DNA of 64,000 bases from JANQPA01 sp964628385 (GTDB lineage: Bacteria > Bacteroidota > Bacteroidia > Chitinophagales > Saprospiraceae). Shown in pieces: positions 34,265 through 42,823 of the stretch. The position numbers were made by a program, and so were the translations under genes. The notes under the pieces were generated by a model that did not search any database, was not told where the DNA came from, and saw nothing but the letters and a program-made list of their open reading frames with translations. Within the stretch, counting starts at the first letter, position 1. Each line of letters begins with the position of its first letter. Location: contig CAZVOD010000003.1 of NCBI GenBank assembly GCA_964628385.1, positions 1-64,000 on the forward strand, in the 5' to 3' direction.

Positions 34265-35249
34265 AAGAAAATCGCTTAGTTAAGGTCGTATCCAAATGAT
34301 ACAACGCCAAAGTAAAACTCGATCCCTTAAAATAAGGTTTTAACTCCATTATCGCGTTCTCAATCAAATTGAAATTAGCCATTTCCAGCCGGATCAGGTC
34401 ACCTTCGTAGAGGTATAAGCCTTCGAGATAGGTGCTTTTTTTTACCAAATACCGAAAATCCGCTATTTTTTCAAAACGAGTGCGATCTGCCAGGTCTTGT
34501 TGGTCGATATTATTTTTGAGTTGTATCATTTTACCGGTTCTGAAAATTACGGCCCAGGAAAAAATAGGCAGGGCCAAGTCCAGCTCCAGCGGATAGTCCT
34601 TCAGGTACCGGAGGTAGGGTTCTGCTTTTTTGAGATTGAGGATAGAGTTAGGCTCTTGCCAGTCGCTGAGTTCCCCCATGTTATAGAACATGAGTACACC
34701 CCGATCTGCCGGAGGGATACCCGCCAGCGCTTTATCTTTAAGCTGATGAAGCCGTACGGTGACACTGATTTGCCAGCCCGTTTTATTTTTTAGTTTATTG
34801 AGAAATGAAAAGTAGGCCGCCTGGGTGGCTGCCGTCCAGTCACAATCTAGTTGCAACTGCCTCGTATTTTCGATGGCCGGATATCGCTTTCTGACCTTTT
34901 CAATTAAATGATCCAGTAGTTCCTCCTCTGCTTTCAACTTTTTAAACGTAATGTTAGTAATGAAAATAGCAGGAATAATTTCACATTGCGGAGATAGTGA
35001 ATCTGTGAGTACTTCAGCGGTAGCCAGCGGGACGGGCATTCGGTATTCCTCACTCCAGTCTATGTCAAAAATGCGCCAGTAAAGTACCTGTGTTTGTAAA
35101 GTATTCAGTACATCGTTGAGGGCAGGGGCCGGATCAGGGTAAGTTTTCCAGTGGTAGAATGCCCTTTTTACTGAGGGTTCTTTTTCAGCCTGACAGGCCC
35201 CCAAAAAAAGTAGCAGAATAAGCCAACTGATATGAGACGGTTTTATCAT
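34227..35249 (-). CDS. Lipoprotein of unknown function
   Basis: This 340-aa protein starts MIKPSHISWLILLLFLGACQAEKE, a lipoprotein signal with lipobox LGAC. The body has alternating strands and helices (SVTVRLHQLKDKA, DRGVLMFYNMGELSDWQ, LELDLALPIFSWAVIF) that recall a TIM-barrel-like fold, but no catalytic residues can be named. An in-frame extension of 49 codons upstream is only the translated MITE sequence and is not part of the gene. A 165-bp MITE lies 6 bp before the ATG. In the pre-insertion state the kpsF stop and this ATG were 2 nt apart. It overlaps the next gene by 38 bp. Confidence 0.72.
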   Translation of the reverse strand: MIKPSHISWLILLLFLGACQAEKEPSVKRAFYHWKTYPDPAPALNDVLNTLQTQVLYWRIFDIDWSEEYRMPVPLATAEVLTDSLSPQCEIIPAIFITNITFKKLKAEEELLDHLIEKVRKRYPAIENTRQLQLDCDWTAATQAAYFSFLNKLKNKTGWQISVTVRLHQLKDKALAGIPPADRGVLMFYNMGELSDWQEPNSILNLKKAEPYLRYLKDYPLELDLALPIFSWAVIFRTGKMIQLKNNIDQQDLADRTRFEKIADFRYLVKKSTYLEGLYLYEGDLIRLEMANFNLIENAIMELKPYFKGSSFTLALYHLDTTLTKRFSYEQLDHFYKAME

Positions 35250-35255
35250 TGCTAT

Positions 35256-35420
35256 GAAGTTGTTTAAGAATGTGGGGTTATAGTTGAAGGCAAAGGCTTG
35301 TGCAGCAAGGCGAAGCGCTTTTTTCTTTGCGTAGCCAAAGCTACGGAAAGAAAAAAAGCTGAAGTATTTGGTGCACAATGTTTTGTCTGCAAACATGAAA
35401 CGACATTTTTAAACAACTTC
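35256..35420. mobile_element. 165-bp MITE, copy 1
   Basis: Terminal inverted repeats GAAGTTGTTTAAGAATGT and (reverse complement of the right end) GAAGTTGTTTAAAAATGT match at 17 of 18 positions. The element is flanked by a 3-bp direct repeat TAT (35253-35255 and 35421-35423). An internal near-perfect hairpin of about 20-bp stem with CAAA loop lies at 35317-35359. Copy 2 at 51301-51465 differs at only 3 positions. No transposase is encoded; the termini and 3-bp duplication suggest mobilisation by an IS5- or IS3-type enzyme elsewhere in the genome, which is inference. Confidence 0.88.
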
Positions 35421-36391
35421 TATATAAACCCTTCCTTTATTAAATCATGTAAATGAATGATACCCAGGTATTCCTGGTCATTACCCACCACTATAAGCTG
35501 AGTAATGCTGAAGCGCTGCATTTGGCGAAAGGCCTTTATCGCCAACTGATCTTTATTTATGGTTTTAGGATTTTTTCCCATAATATTTACAGCTTGCAAT
35601 TTATTGATATCCAGCCCTTTTTCCAACATCCTGCGCAGGTCACCATCGGTGATGATGCCGGTAAGCTCTTGTTGATGATTCAGTACAGCGGTAGCGCCGA
35701 GGCATTTGGAGGTCATCTCCAGAATAGTCTTTTGCAGGTCATCTGCTTCATAAACTACCGGTTTTTGATTGTTGATGTAAATGTCCGAAACTTTCAGGTA
35801 AAGCTGTTTGCCCAGGGCACCGCCGGGATGAAACTGGGCAAAGTCGGCGGGCGTGAATCCTTTCAGAGCCAGTAAAGCCGTGGCCAGCGCATCTCCCATA
35901 GCCATTTGAGCAGTAGTACTGGCGGTAGGAGCCAGATTGTTGGGATCCGCTTCTCTGGAAACAGGCGTATGCAAAACGTAAAGTGCATTCCTGCCCAGGA
36001 ATGAGTCAGGCCGACTAACCATGGCAATAATGGGGATACTAAGGTTTTTTAAGAGGGGGACCAGTACTTTTATTTCGGCCGTTTCTCCGCTTTTGGAAAT
36101 ACAAATCGCGTAATCATCAGACTTGATCATCCCCAAATCACCGTGAATGGCATCTGCAGCGTGCATAAAAATGGCATGCGTTCCTGTAGAATTCAGGGTG
36201 GCAACGACCTTTTTGGCCACCAATGCACTCTTTCCTACCCCCGTGATAATAAGCCTGCCACTACAAGCGGAAATTTCCCGTACACAATGAACAAATTCAA
36301 GGCCAATGCATTCTTTGAGTCTATTCAAGGTTTCGGTCTCAATTTCAATAGTATGCCGGGCCGTTTTAAGGATGAGTTCTTCTGAATTCAC
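35420..36391 (-). CDS. kdsD: KpsF/GutQ-type arabinose-5-phosphate isomerase
   Basis: This 323-aa enzyme interconverts ribulose-5-phosphate and arabinose-5-phosphate, feeding KDO synthesis for LPS. SIS domain at about residues 35-170 (TGVGKSALVAKKV, STGTHAIFMHAADAIHGDLGMI, ISKSGETAEI) and two CBS domains at about 200-320 (MTSKCLGATAVLN, ITDGDLRRML, THLHDLIKEG-like end). The GTG at 36391 is chosen because it gives the usual length of about 325; the open frame runs upstream to an ATG at 36514 through AT-rich sequence. The stop codon abuts the MITE: its last base is the terminal base of the element. Confidence 0.9.
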   Translation of the reverse strand: MNSEELILKTARHTIEIETETLNRLKECIGLEFVHCVREISACSGRLIITGVGKSALVAKKVVATLNSTGTHAIFMHAADAIHGDLGMIKSDDYAICISKSGETAEIKVLVPLLKNLSIPIIAMVSRPDSFLGRNALYVLHTPVSREADPNNLAPTASTTAQMAMGDALATALLALKGFTPADFAQFHPGGALGKQLYLKVSDIYINNQKPVVYEADDLQKTILEMTSKCLGATAVLNHQQELTGIITDGDLRRMLEKGLDINKLQAVNIMGKNPKTINKDQLAIKAFRQMQRFSITQLIVVGNDQEYLGIIHLHDLIKEGFI

Positions 36392-36619
36392 TGTTTTTTT
36401 TTTATTTTTGACAGCTTTATAAAAAGAGGCGAATTTTCGCTCTAAATTATTGACAAAAACTACTTTAAGGATAGTTAAAAAGTAGATTCTTTTTATCACT
36501 ATCTTTAAAAGCAATTAAATTTAGAATTCTGAAATGTTTTGTCAGGTAATCTATACAATCCAAGTTTGGCTGACAGCATACAAAAGTACTCTAAATAATT
36601 TGTTTAAAGAATTGAATTG

Positions 36620-38827
36620 ATGACCATGGTTGTAACGCATGAAAATTTGTATGAAGCGCTAGGCCGCTTTTTTGGGTTTGATGGCTTCAAAGGAAATCAA
36701 GAAAAGATTATAAAAAGTATACTTTCAGGTCAAGACACTTTTGTAATTATGCCCACCGGTGGAGGAAAATCCCTCTGTTACCAGCTTCCCGCCCTGATGT
36801 TAGAAGGTACGGCAATTGTCATTTCCCCTCTTATTGCTCTTATGAAAAATCAGGTTGACTCTATTAGAGGGTACAGTCAAAGTGACGAGGTAGCCCATTT
36901 TCTTAATTCGTCGCTCACCAAAGCCCAGATGAAGCAGGTGAAGCAGGATATTATGGACGAGAAAACCAAATTACTTTTTATAGCCCCTGAAACACTGACT
37001 AAAGTGGAGAATATCTCCTTTTTTCAGCAGGTTAATATCTCTTTTGTAGCCGTTGATGAAGCCCACTGTATTTCTGAGTGGGGGCATGACTTTCGACCTG
37101 AATATCGCCGGATTCGCTACATGCTTGAATCTATCGGCAGTGATATTCCAGTTATTGCCCTGACGGCTACGGCTACCCCAAAAGTACAGACAGACATCGT
37201 GAAGAATTTGAACATGAAGAACCACCAGACCTTCATTTCTTCTTTCAACCGCGAGAATCTGTACTACGAGGTACGTCCCAAGAGCAAGCCAGAACAGACG
37301 ATAAAGAGTATTATCCAATTGGTAAAGAAAGTACCGAATCAATCGGGTATTATATACGTGCAGAGCAGGAAATCGGCTGAAGAGATAGCCAAAGCGCTCA
37401 AAGTAAATGACATCAAGGCCGCTCCTTACCACGCAGGTCTGGACGCCAAGACGAGGAGTAAAACTCAGGATGACTTTTTGATGGAAGAGGTGGATGTAAT
37501 TGTAGCAACTATTGCTTTTGGTATGGGTATTGATAAGCCGGATGTCAGGTTTGTTATTCACTACGATATTCCTAAAAGTATAGAGAACTATTATCAGGAA
37601 ACAGGCCGTGCGGGCCGTGATGGCCTGAAAGGCGATTGTATTGCCTTTTATTCCTACAAAGATATCCTCAAGCTGGAAAAGTTTTTGAGAGATAAGCCGG
37701 TAGCAGAACGTGAAATGGGCATTCAACTGATGCAGGAAGTTATGGCTTACGCTGAAACGACCGCCTGCCGACGCAAATTCCTCCTTCACTATTTTGGGGA
37801 GTACTACGATGATGCATCTTGCGAGCACATGTGTGACAATTGTCGTTATCCAAAGAAAAAAATCGAAGTTGAAAAAGAAATGTATCAGATGTTGAGTGCC
37901 GTCCGGGCATTAGATGAAAACTATCTGATCAAGACTATCATAAATTTTCTTATTGGTAAAAATAATAAGGAAATGGCAGATTTTGGCTTCCAAAAGAAGC
38001 CGGAATTTGGAGTTGGTAGTGAGCACGATGAAAACTTCTGGATGTCGGTCATCCGGCAAGGGCTTCTGCATAACTTCATTTATAAGGATATTGAAAGTTA
38101 TGGCCTAATCAAGCTTACAGCTGCCGGTAAGCAATTCATGCAGGCCCCCCGCTCCGTAGAAATATCACTTAACCATAACTTCGACACTGAAAACGGTGAA
38201 GAATTTAATGGGAAAAGTAACCATACCGCTGTATTGGACAATACCCTGATGAGCATGTTGAAAGACCTGCGAAAAAAAGAGGCTCAAAGGCAGAACGTGC
38301 CGCCATTTGTTATTTTCCAGGATCCTTCTCTCGAAGATATGGCCATTCAGTATCCTATTACCATGGAAGATATGTCCAAAATAACGGGCGTGAGCAAGGG
38401 AAAAGCACAGCGGTATGGCCGGGCATTCGTCAACTTGATCAAAGACTATGTAGAGAGTAATGACATTGAGCGCCCCAATGATTTTATTTTTAAGCAAATC
38501 GCCAATAAATCCAAGATAAAAGTCAATATTATCCAATCTATCGACCGCAAGATCCCACTAGAGGATATTGCGCATAGTACTGGTATAAAAATGGAAGAAC
38601 TGATGGAAGAGCTGTACGCCATTGTCTCCTCCGGCACCAAGGTCAACCTGGATTATTATATTGAAGAAAATATCGATGAGTATTCCAGAGAGGATATTTA
38701 TGATTATTTTATGGAAGCCATTACAGATTCAGTGGATCAGGCTTTTGAAGAGTTGAAAGAAGATGATATCACACTGGAAGAAATACAGCTGATCCGCATC
38801 AAATTCATGTCTGAAATGGCCAATTGA
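36620..38827 (+). CDS. recQ: ATP-dependent DNA helicase RecQ
   Basis: This 735-aa 3'-5' helicase acts in recombination and replication repair. Walker A MPTGGGKSLCYQLP lies at about residues 43-56, DEAH box in VAVDEAHCISEWGHDFRPEY at about 145, SAT-type ALTATATP, and QETGRAGRDG near 335. Zinc-binding cysteines follow in ACRRKFLLHYFGEYYDDASC and CDNC, then an RQC region and an HRDC-like domain (FQDPSLEDMAIQYPITMEDM) common in Bacteroidota RecQ. The aroQ gene begins 1 bp after the stop, so the two form an operon. Confidence 0.96.
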   Translation: MTMVVTHENLYEALGRFFGFDGFKGNQEKIIKSILSGQDTFVIMPTGGGKSLCYQLPALMLEGTAIVISPLIALMKNQVDSIRGYSQSDEVAHFLNSSLTKAQMKQVKQDIMDEKTKLLFIAPETLTKVENISFFQQVNISFVAVDEAHCISEWGHDFRPEYRRIRYMLESIGSDIPVIALTATATPKVQTDIVKNLNMKNHQTFISSFNRENLYYEVRPKSKPEQTIKSIIQLVKKVPNQSGIIYVQSRKSAEEIAKALKVNDIKAAPYHAGLDAKTRSKTQDDFLMEEVDVIVATIAFGMGIDKPDVRFVIHYDIPKSIENYYQETGRAGRDGLKGDCIAFYSYKDILKLEKFLRDKPVAEREMGIQLMQEVMAYAETTACRRKFLLHYFGEYYDDASCEHMCDNCRYPKKKIEVEKEMYQMLSAVRALDENYLIKTIINFLIGKNNKEMADFGFQKKPEFGVGSEHDENFWMSVIRQGLLHNFIYKDIESYGLIKLTAAGKQFMQAPRSVEISLNHNFDTENGEEFNGKSNHTAVLDNTLMSMLKDLRKKEAQRQNVPPFVIFQDPSLEDMAIQYPITMEDMSKITGVSKGKAQRYGRAFVNLIKDYVESNDIERPNDFIFKQIANKSKIKVNIIQSIDRKIPLEDIAHSTGIKMEELMEELYAIVSSGTKVNLDYYIEENIDEYSREDIYDYFMEAITDSVDQAFEELKEDDITLEEIQLIRIKFMSEMAN

Positions 38828-38828
38828 T

Positions 38829-39257
38829 ATGATCAGATTAATCATCATCAATGGTCCGAACCTCAACCTTCTGGGTAAGCGAGAAACATCAGTTTATGGG
38901 ACACAGGATTTCGATTCTTTCTTTGAATCCTGCCAGTCCAAATACGGTTCGCCGAGATGCGAGCTGCATTATTTTCAGAGTAATTCTGAAGGTTCGCTGA
39001 TAGATAAGCTCCAGGAGGTGGGGTTTGAATACCAGGGCATCATTTTGAATGCGGGGGCTTATACCCACACCTCAGTAGCCATTGCCGATGCTATAGCCGC
39101 TATCCAAACACCGGTTATAGAAGTACACATTTCCAACGTGTATGCCAGAGAAGCCTTCCGCCATCATTCTTATCTGTCTGCTAATTGTGCAGGTGTAATC
39201 ATGGGGTTCGGTCTGAAAGGTTATGAAATGGCGATACAGTATTTCATGGAAAAATAA
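38829..39257 (+). CDS. aroQ: Type II 3-dehydroquinate dehydratase
   Basis: This 142-aa enzyme of the shikimate pathway removes water from 3-dehydroquinate. Recognised by NGPNLNLLGKRE at residues 7-18, the catalytic Tyr in SVYGTQ, NAGAYTHTSVAIADA, and EVHISNVYAREAFRHHS. Length is normal (about 145). It is coupled to recQ. The next plus-strand gene is far away; a minus-strand gene begins 20 bp downstream. Confidence 0.96.
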   Translation: MIRLIIINGPNLNLLGKRETSVYGTQDFDSFFESCQSKYGSPRCELHYFQSNSEGSLIDKLQEVGFEYQGIILNAGAYTHTSVAIADAIAAIQTPVIEVHISNVYAREAFRHHSYLSANCAGVIMGFGLKGYEMAIQYFMEK

Positions 39258-39276
39258 GCTCTTTTCACCGGCGGTT

Positions 39277-39819
39277 TTAATTTTCGCCTGCCTGTGGCTT
39301 AACCACTGTCAAATCCAGTAAACGTAGGCGTTTACGTTTTTTAAATTTGACCTGCTTCACCTCGAAAAGCTTTTGAATGGCGAGTCCGAGTCCAATGGAG
39401 CTACCAGTAACGATCGCATCAGACCATCGATAGCTTGTATTGGGGTCACCGTCGGTGGCTGTTCCTACCAGGGCCAACCCGGACCAGCCCAGTCCGAAAG
39501 TAGCCAGGCTGGTAGACGCTGCTTTTGGCCATCCTCTTTTGTATTTCAAAGCGTAAATATTACTGATCTTGATAAAGCGATCTTTGAATACGATCAGGCT
39601 GTCTTCGACCAGGAAATCTTCGATGATCCCGCTGTACCAGCCATATTCGCGTGCATCTCTTAGTTGATAGGTAAGGCGATCACCAATATATATTTTTTGG
39701 GTGGCCGCTTTACCATAGGTTTCAATTTGCAGAATTTTACGGCTTCCGGTTTGTCCACCGAGGGGTAGAGCGAAAATGATACAGATCAAAATGATGAATG
39801 TGGAACAGATATGACGCAT
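39277..39819 (-). CDS. Putative exported protein of unknown function
   Basis: The 180-aa protein starting at 39819 (MRHICSTFIILICIIFALPLGGQ) has a signal peptide and a beta-rich domain (YIGDRLTYQLRDAREYGWYSGIIEDFLVEDSLIVFKD) that looks like a small envelope domain, followed by a hydrophobic helical stretch and a basic Lys/Arg tail (FKKRKRLRLL). An in-frame upstream start would add 19 non-signal residues. I recognise no family. Confidence 0.65.
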   Translation of the reverse strand: MRHICSTFIILICIIFALPLGGQTGSRKILQIETYGKAATQKIYIGDRLTYQLRDAREYGWYSGIIEDFLVEDSLIVFKDRFIKISNIYALKYKRGWPKAASTSLATFGLGWSGLALVGTATDGDPNTSYRWSDAIVTGSSIGLGLAIQKLFEVKQVKFKKRKRLRLLDLTVVKPQAGEN

Positions 39820-39886
39820 AACGTTACTTTTTTCGATTAAGGCCTTTTTTTGAGGCAATTCAGGAAAAGATGACACTAAGCTAACC

Positions 39887-40294
39887 CTACTTTTTTTTCA
39901 AAAATCGCTGTAGCATAATTTTCATGGCTAGTTCTATTTCCTTATAGCTCCTTACCTCCTTTGCTACATACAACACCATGAATGCGTATTGCTGTTCTTC
40001 ATCTGTGAGCTTTGCAAAAAGTCTGTATTTGTTCGTACGGTAGGCCTCGCGGACCAGCCTTTTGAGGCGATTGCGATGAACTGCTTTAGGGAACTTTCGC
40101 CGGGGTACACTTACTGCAAAAAGGACGGGCACCTCTCCTGATTTTCGCGGTTGGGCTGACCACACTAACCTTAGTGGGTATTGTCCAAATGATTTGCCAT
40201 TTTTGAACAATTGCCCAATAATCTTTTTACTCTTTAGCTTTTCTTCCCTCTTAAATAAGTGTACTGTCTTTTTTTCCAATAAATATTTTTTCAA
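39887..40294 (-). CDS. rnpA: Ribonuclease P protein component
   Basis: This 135-aa basic protein assists the RNase P RNA in tRNA 5' maturation. The signature RNR region is AVHRNRLKRLVREAYR at about residues 69-84, with VRLVW-SAQPRKSGEVPVLFAVSVPRRKFPKA before it. Length fits the family. In many bacteria rnpA follows rpmH, but rpmH is not in the adjacent 79-bp gap, where the divergent DUF3276 gene begins instead. Confidence 0.94.
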   Translation of the reverse strand: MKKYLLEKKTVHLFKREEKLKSKKIIGQLFKNGKSFGQYPLRLVWSAQPRKSGEVPVLFAVSVPRRKFPKAVHRNRLKRLVREAYRTNKYRLFAKLTDEEQQYAFMVLYVAKEVRSYKEIELAMKIMLQRFLKKK

Positions 40295-40373
40295 AAATTA
40301 TGGAATTCACGCTTAATTTACGTCTAATAAGCGTATTTATTCTATTTCAAAGCTTAAATAAACAACAAACAGC

Positions 40374-40637
40374 ATGGAAAAACAAACCTTGTACACAGAG
40401 CAAATCAAAACTAAGGGCACGACCTATTTTCTCGATCTGAAATCATCAGAAAGAGCGGGGCCCTATTTAGTACTTACACAAAGCCAAAAGGAGCGCGATG
40501 GCAATTTTAACTCTCAGCGCATCCGTATTTTTTCGTCCGATCTGAATGAATTTGAGGCGGCCTTTGGCAGGATGGTTGATTCTTTCAAGCAGCAACTTCC
40601 CAAACAGGAATCTTCGGAGGCCAATTCAAAAGACTGA
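40374..40637 (+). CDS. DUF3276/PUR-family nucleic-acid-binding protein
   Basis: The 87-aa protein matches the Bacteroidota PUR/DUF3276 family: KTKGTTYFLDLKSSERAGPYLVLTQSQ, then RIRIFSSDLNEFEAAFGRM. The family is related to the Pur-alpha fold and is thought to bind single-stranded DNA or RNA. The stop codon overlaps the radC ATG by one base (TGATG), so the two are translationally coupled. Confidence 0.85.
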   Translation: MEKQTLYTEQIKTKGTTYFLDLKSSERAGPYLVLTQSQKERDGNFNSQRIRIFSSDLNEFEAAFGRMVDSFKQQLPKQESSEANSKD

Positions 40638-41356
40638 TGGTTAAGAAGACAGAAAAGAAGAAGAATATTACAGATCATTTGAGAATAAAAGCATGGGCCG
40701 TAGCTGATCGCCCTCGGGAGAAGCTCAAGCAAAGAGGCAAGCAGGAGCTGTCTAACGCCGAGTTGATTGCCATTATACTGGGGTCAGGGAGCCCCAAAGA
40801 ATCGGCTCTGGCTTTAGCACAGCGCATATTGATTGCCTGCAAACAAGACCTCAATGAACTGGGAAATGCTGAGCTCAAAGAGTTACAACATTTTCGGGGC
40901 GTTGGAGAAGTCAAAGCCATAAAAATCTTGGCCGCCCTTGAACTGGGCCGTCGCCGGCAGCTTACTTCCATCAGTGAGCGGCCCATGGTCAGTAGCAGTC
41001 AGGATGCTTTTGCCGCCATCGCTTCATTGATTATTGATTTACCACATGAAGAATTCTGGATTTTACTATTGAACAGAGCCAACAAGATTATCGGTCGGGA
41101 ACGAATTAGCTCCGGTGGAGTAGCCGGAACAGTAGTAGATGCTAAAGTAGTATTTAGAAAAGCGGTCCAACAGCTCGCTTGCTCCATTATTTTGGCTCAT
41201 AACCACCCCTCCGGTAACCTCAGGCCGAGCCAAGCAGATAAGAACCTTACAGAAAAACTAGTTAATGCCGGCAAAGCTATTGATATCGTAGTATTGGACC
41301 ATCTTATCATCAGTAGTGAAGGCTATTTTAGCTTTGCCGACGAATCGTTGATATGA
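40637..41356 (+). CDS. radC: RadC-family JAB-domain protein
   Basis: This 239-aa protein has an N-terminal helix-hairpin-helix region (about 20-100: LKQRGKQELSNAELIAIILGSG, FRGVGEVKAIKILAALELGRR) and a C-terminal JAB/MPN metalloprotease-like domain with the metal motif HNHPSGNLRPSQAD at about residues 188-201. Despite the historical name, the role in DNA repair is doubtful. It shares one base with the preceding DUF3276 gene. Confidence 0.94.
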   Translation: MVKKTEKKKNITDHLRIKAWAVADRPREKLKQRGKQELSNAELIAIILGSGSPKESALALAQRILIACKQDLNELGNAELKELQHFRGVGEVKAIKILAALELGRRRQLTSISERPMVSSSQDAFAAIASLIIDLPHEEFWILLLNRANKIIGRERISSGGVAGTVVDAKVVFRKAVQQLACSIILAHNHPSGNLRPSQADKNLTEKLVNAGKAIDIVVLDHLIISSEGYFSFADESLI

Positions 41357-41523
41357 TCACAGAAAGACTCCCTTACTTATTGTAAAACAGACAGTATAAT
41401 ACCTTGAACACAACATCAGCCCTAGAGCACTATTTGGATTTTACCCTTCAGTTAGCCTGCAAAATCCCAATATCGTTCGGGCCTTACTATTCCATTTTCT
41501 AATAACCAACAAACTAGACTATT

Positions 41524-41769
41524 ATGAAATTAGGTAACTACCTAAATAGAGTTGAGAAGATTGACCACCTTATTCAGACCAGATCAACAGGCAGCCCAGC
41601 AGAGTTAGCGGATAAAGTTGGGATTTCTGAAAGTATGTTATACAACTACTTGCAATTCATGCGCCGTTCCGGAGCTCCTATTGAATATTCCAAAACTAAA
41701 AAAACTTATTTCTATCGCTTTAAAGGGAATTTTAGTTTTGGATTTAAGGAGACCGATTTATTAGGTTGA
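41524..41769 (+). CDS. Small helix-turn-helix protein (paralogue of 26267-26497)
   Basis: This 81-aa protein is a single HTH domain: VEKIDHLIQTRSTGSPAEL, ADKVGISESMLYNYLQFMRRSG, then APIEYSKTKKTYFY. It matches the small HTH protein at the Cys-peptide locus (shared TGxP, GIS, SGAPI-Y and the YFY-type wing) but stands alone here. A 7-bp dyad (TTAGGTA-AC-TACCTAA, 41530-41545) covers its first codons and could be an autoregulatory site; palindromes of this size are common by chance. Confidence 0.72.
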   Translation: MKLGNYLNRVEKIDHLIQTRSTGSPAELADKVGISESMLYNYLQFMRRSGAPIEYSKTKKTYFYRFKGNFSFGFKETDLLG

Positions 41770-41809
41770 AATAGTGGATTATAGATGATGAGCCAATGTT
41801 AGGTATTAC

Positions 41810-41841
41810 AGGCACCAAATGATATTGGTGCCTTTTTTTTT
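41810..41841 (+). terminator. Intrinsic terminator after the small HTH gene
   Basis: Stem AGGCACCAA (41810-41818) and TTGGTGCCT (41825-41833) with a 6-nt loop and a following run of eight T's. It ends the small HTH transcript about 40 bp past its stop codon. Confidence 0.88.
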
Positions 41842-41990
41842 CTTCTTTCCCCATAACTTGTCCAACTGCCATTGCTTTTTTATTTTCACTGTTAAGTGTG
41901 ACATTTCAACATATTGATCGTATAAAAAAGGAGATGGTATCATCTTCACAATTCTTTATTATTCATCCTTAACATAATAATCAAGAGAAA

Positions 41991-42704
41991 ATGGCAAACG
42001 AATTACTACAAAACCTGCAAAGACAGCTAGATGACGACAATTTAATGGAAGCTTTGAGTCAACAGATTGGCGGAGCAGATAAAGAACAGACCAAGGCGGC
42101 AGCCAACGGTATCATGACTTCTCTGATGGGAGCTATGGCCAAGCAGCCTGAGAATGTTAAAAACAACAATGCCATCACTAATTTTTTGGATCAGGACGGC
42201 GACGGTAGCATGCTGGATGACCTAATGGGTATGATGACCCGTGGTGGTGGACAGCAATCGGGGGGCTCCGGTTTGATGGGCGGCCTCATGGACATGATGA
42301 GTGGACAGCGCTCCGAAACGCCCAAGAGTAACATCATGGAAGGTGTCGGTATTGTAAATTCTCTTTTGGGAGGTAAGCAAAACGGCATCGTCAATATGAT
42401 TAGCCAGATTAGTGGCCTGGATTCCTCCAAGACCGGTTCGTTACTGACAGTGCTTGGCCCAATGTTTTTGAGTACGCTCACCAAAACAAAAAAGCAGGCC
42501 GGTGTAGATAATGACGGGTTGATGAATCTGGTAACAGACAGCTTTAACAAGCGCAAGACATTGGATGTGGAAGCTGAAGAAGCCGGCCCCGGAGAGGGAG
42601 CTACAGGGTTGATCAGCAAATTCCTGGATCAGGATGGCGACGGCGATGTGACTGATGACCTTACCAATATGGGGGTTAAGTTTATCGGTAGCTTATTCAA
42701 ATAG
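41991..42704 (+). CDS. DUF937-family protein with two calcium-type loops
   Basis: This 237-aa cytosolic-looking protein (no signal peptide) resembles DUF937: MANELLQNLQRQLDDDNLMEALSQQIG, then GIVNSLLGG and GMGV-like Gly/Met-rich helical stretches (about 85-115). Two short motifs, LDQDGDGSMLDDL (about 66-78) and LDQDGDGDVTDDL (about 211-223), match the DxDxDG loop of EF-hands or dockerins. The function of DUF937 is unknown. A strong terminator follows. Confidence 0.75.
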   Translation: MANELLQNLQRQLDDDNLMEALSQQIGGADKEQTKAAANGIMTSLMGAMAKQPENVKNNNAITNFLDQDGDGSMLDDLMGMMTRGGGQQSGGSGLMGGLMDMMSGQRSETPKSNIMEGVGIVNSLLGGKQNGIVNMISQISGLDSSKTGSLLTVLGPMFLSTLTKTKKQAGVDNDGLMNLVTDSFNKRKTLDVEAEEAGPGEGATGLISKFLDQDGDGDVTDDLTNMGVKFIGSLFK

Positions 42705-42721
42705 CCAACGGATACCGCCAG

Positions 42722-42766
42722 AAAAAAGAAGACAAAGTGCCGTCGGCAGTTTGTCTTCTTTTTTTT
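42722..42766. terminator. Terminator between DUF937 gene and tatA
   Basis: Long stem: AAAAAAGAAGACAAA (42722-42736) pairs with TTTGTCTTCTTTTTT (42750-42764), with further pairing inside. U-tract on the plus strand; the A-run on the other side allows it to serve the convergent tatA gene as well. Confidence 0.82.
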
Positions 42767-42823
42767 AGCTTCATAGAAAACTATGAGCTTGATATTTTAG
42801 AAAGTCTCTATTTTGTTGCTGTT

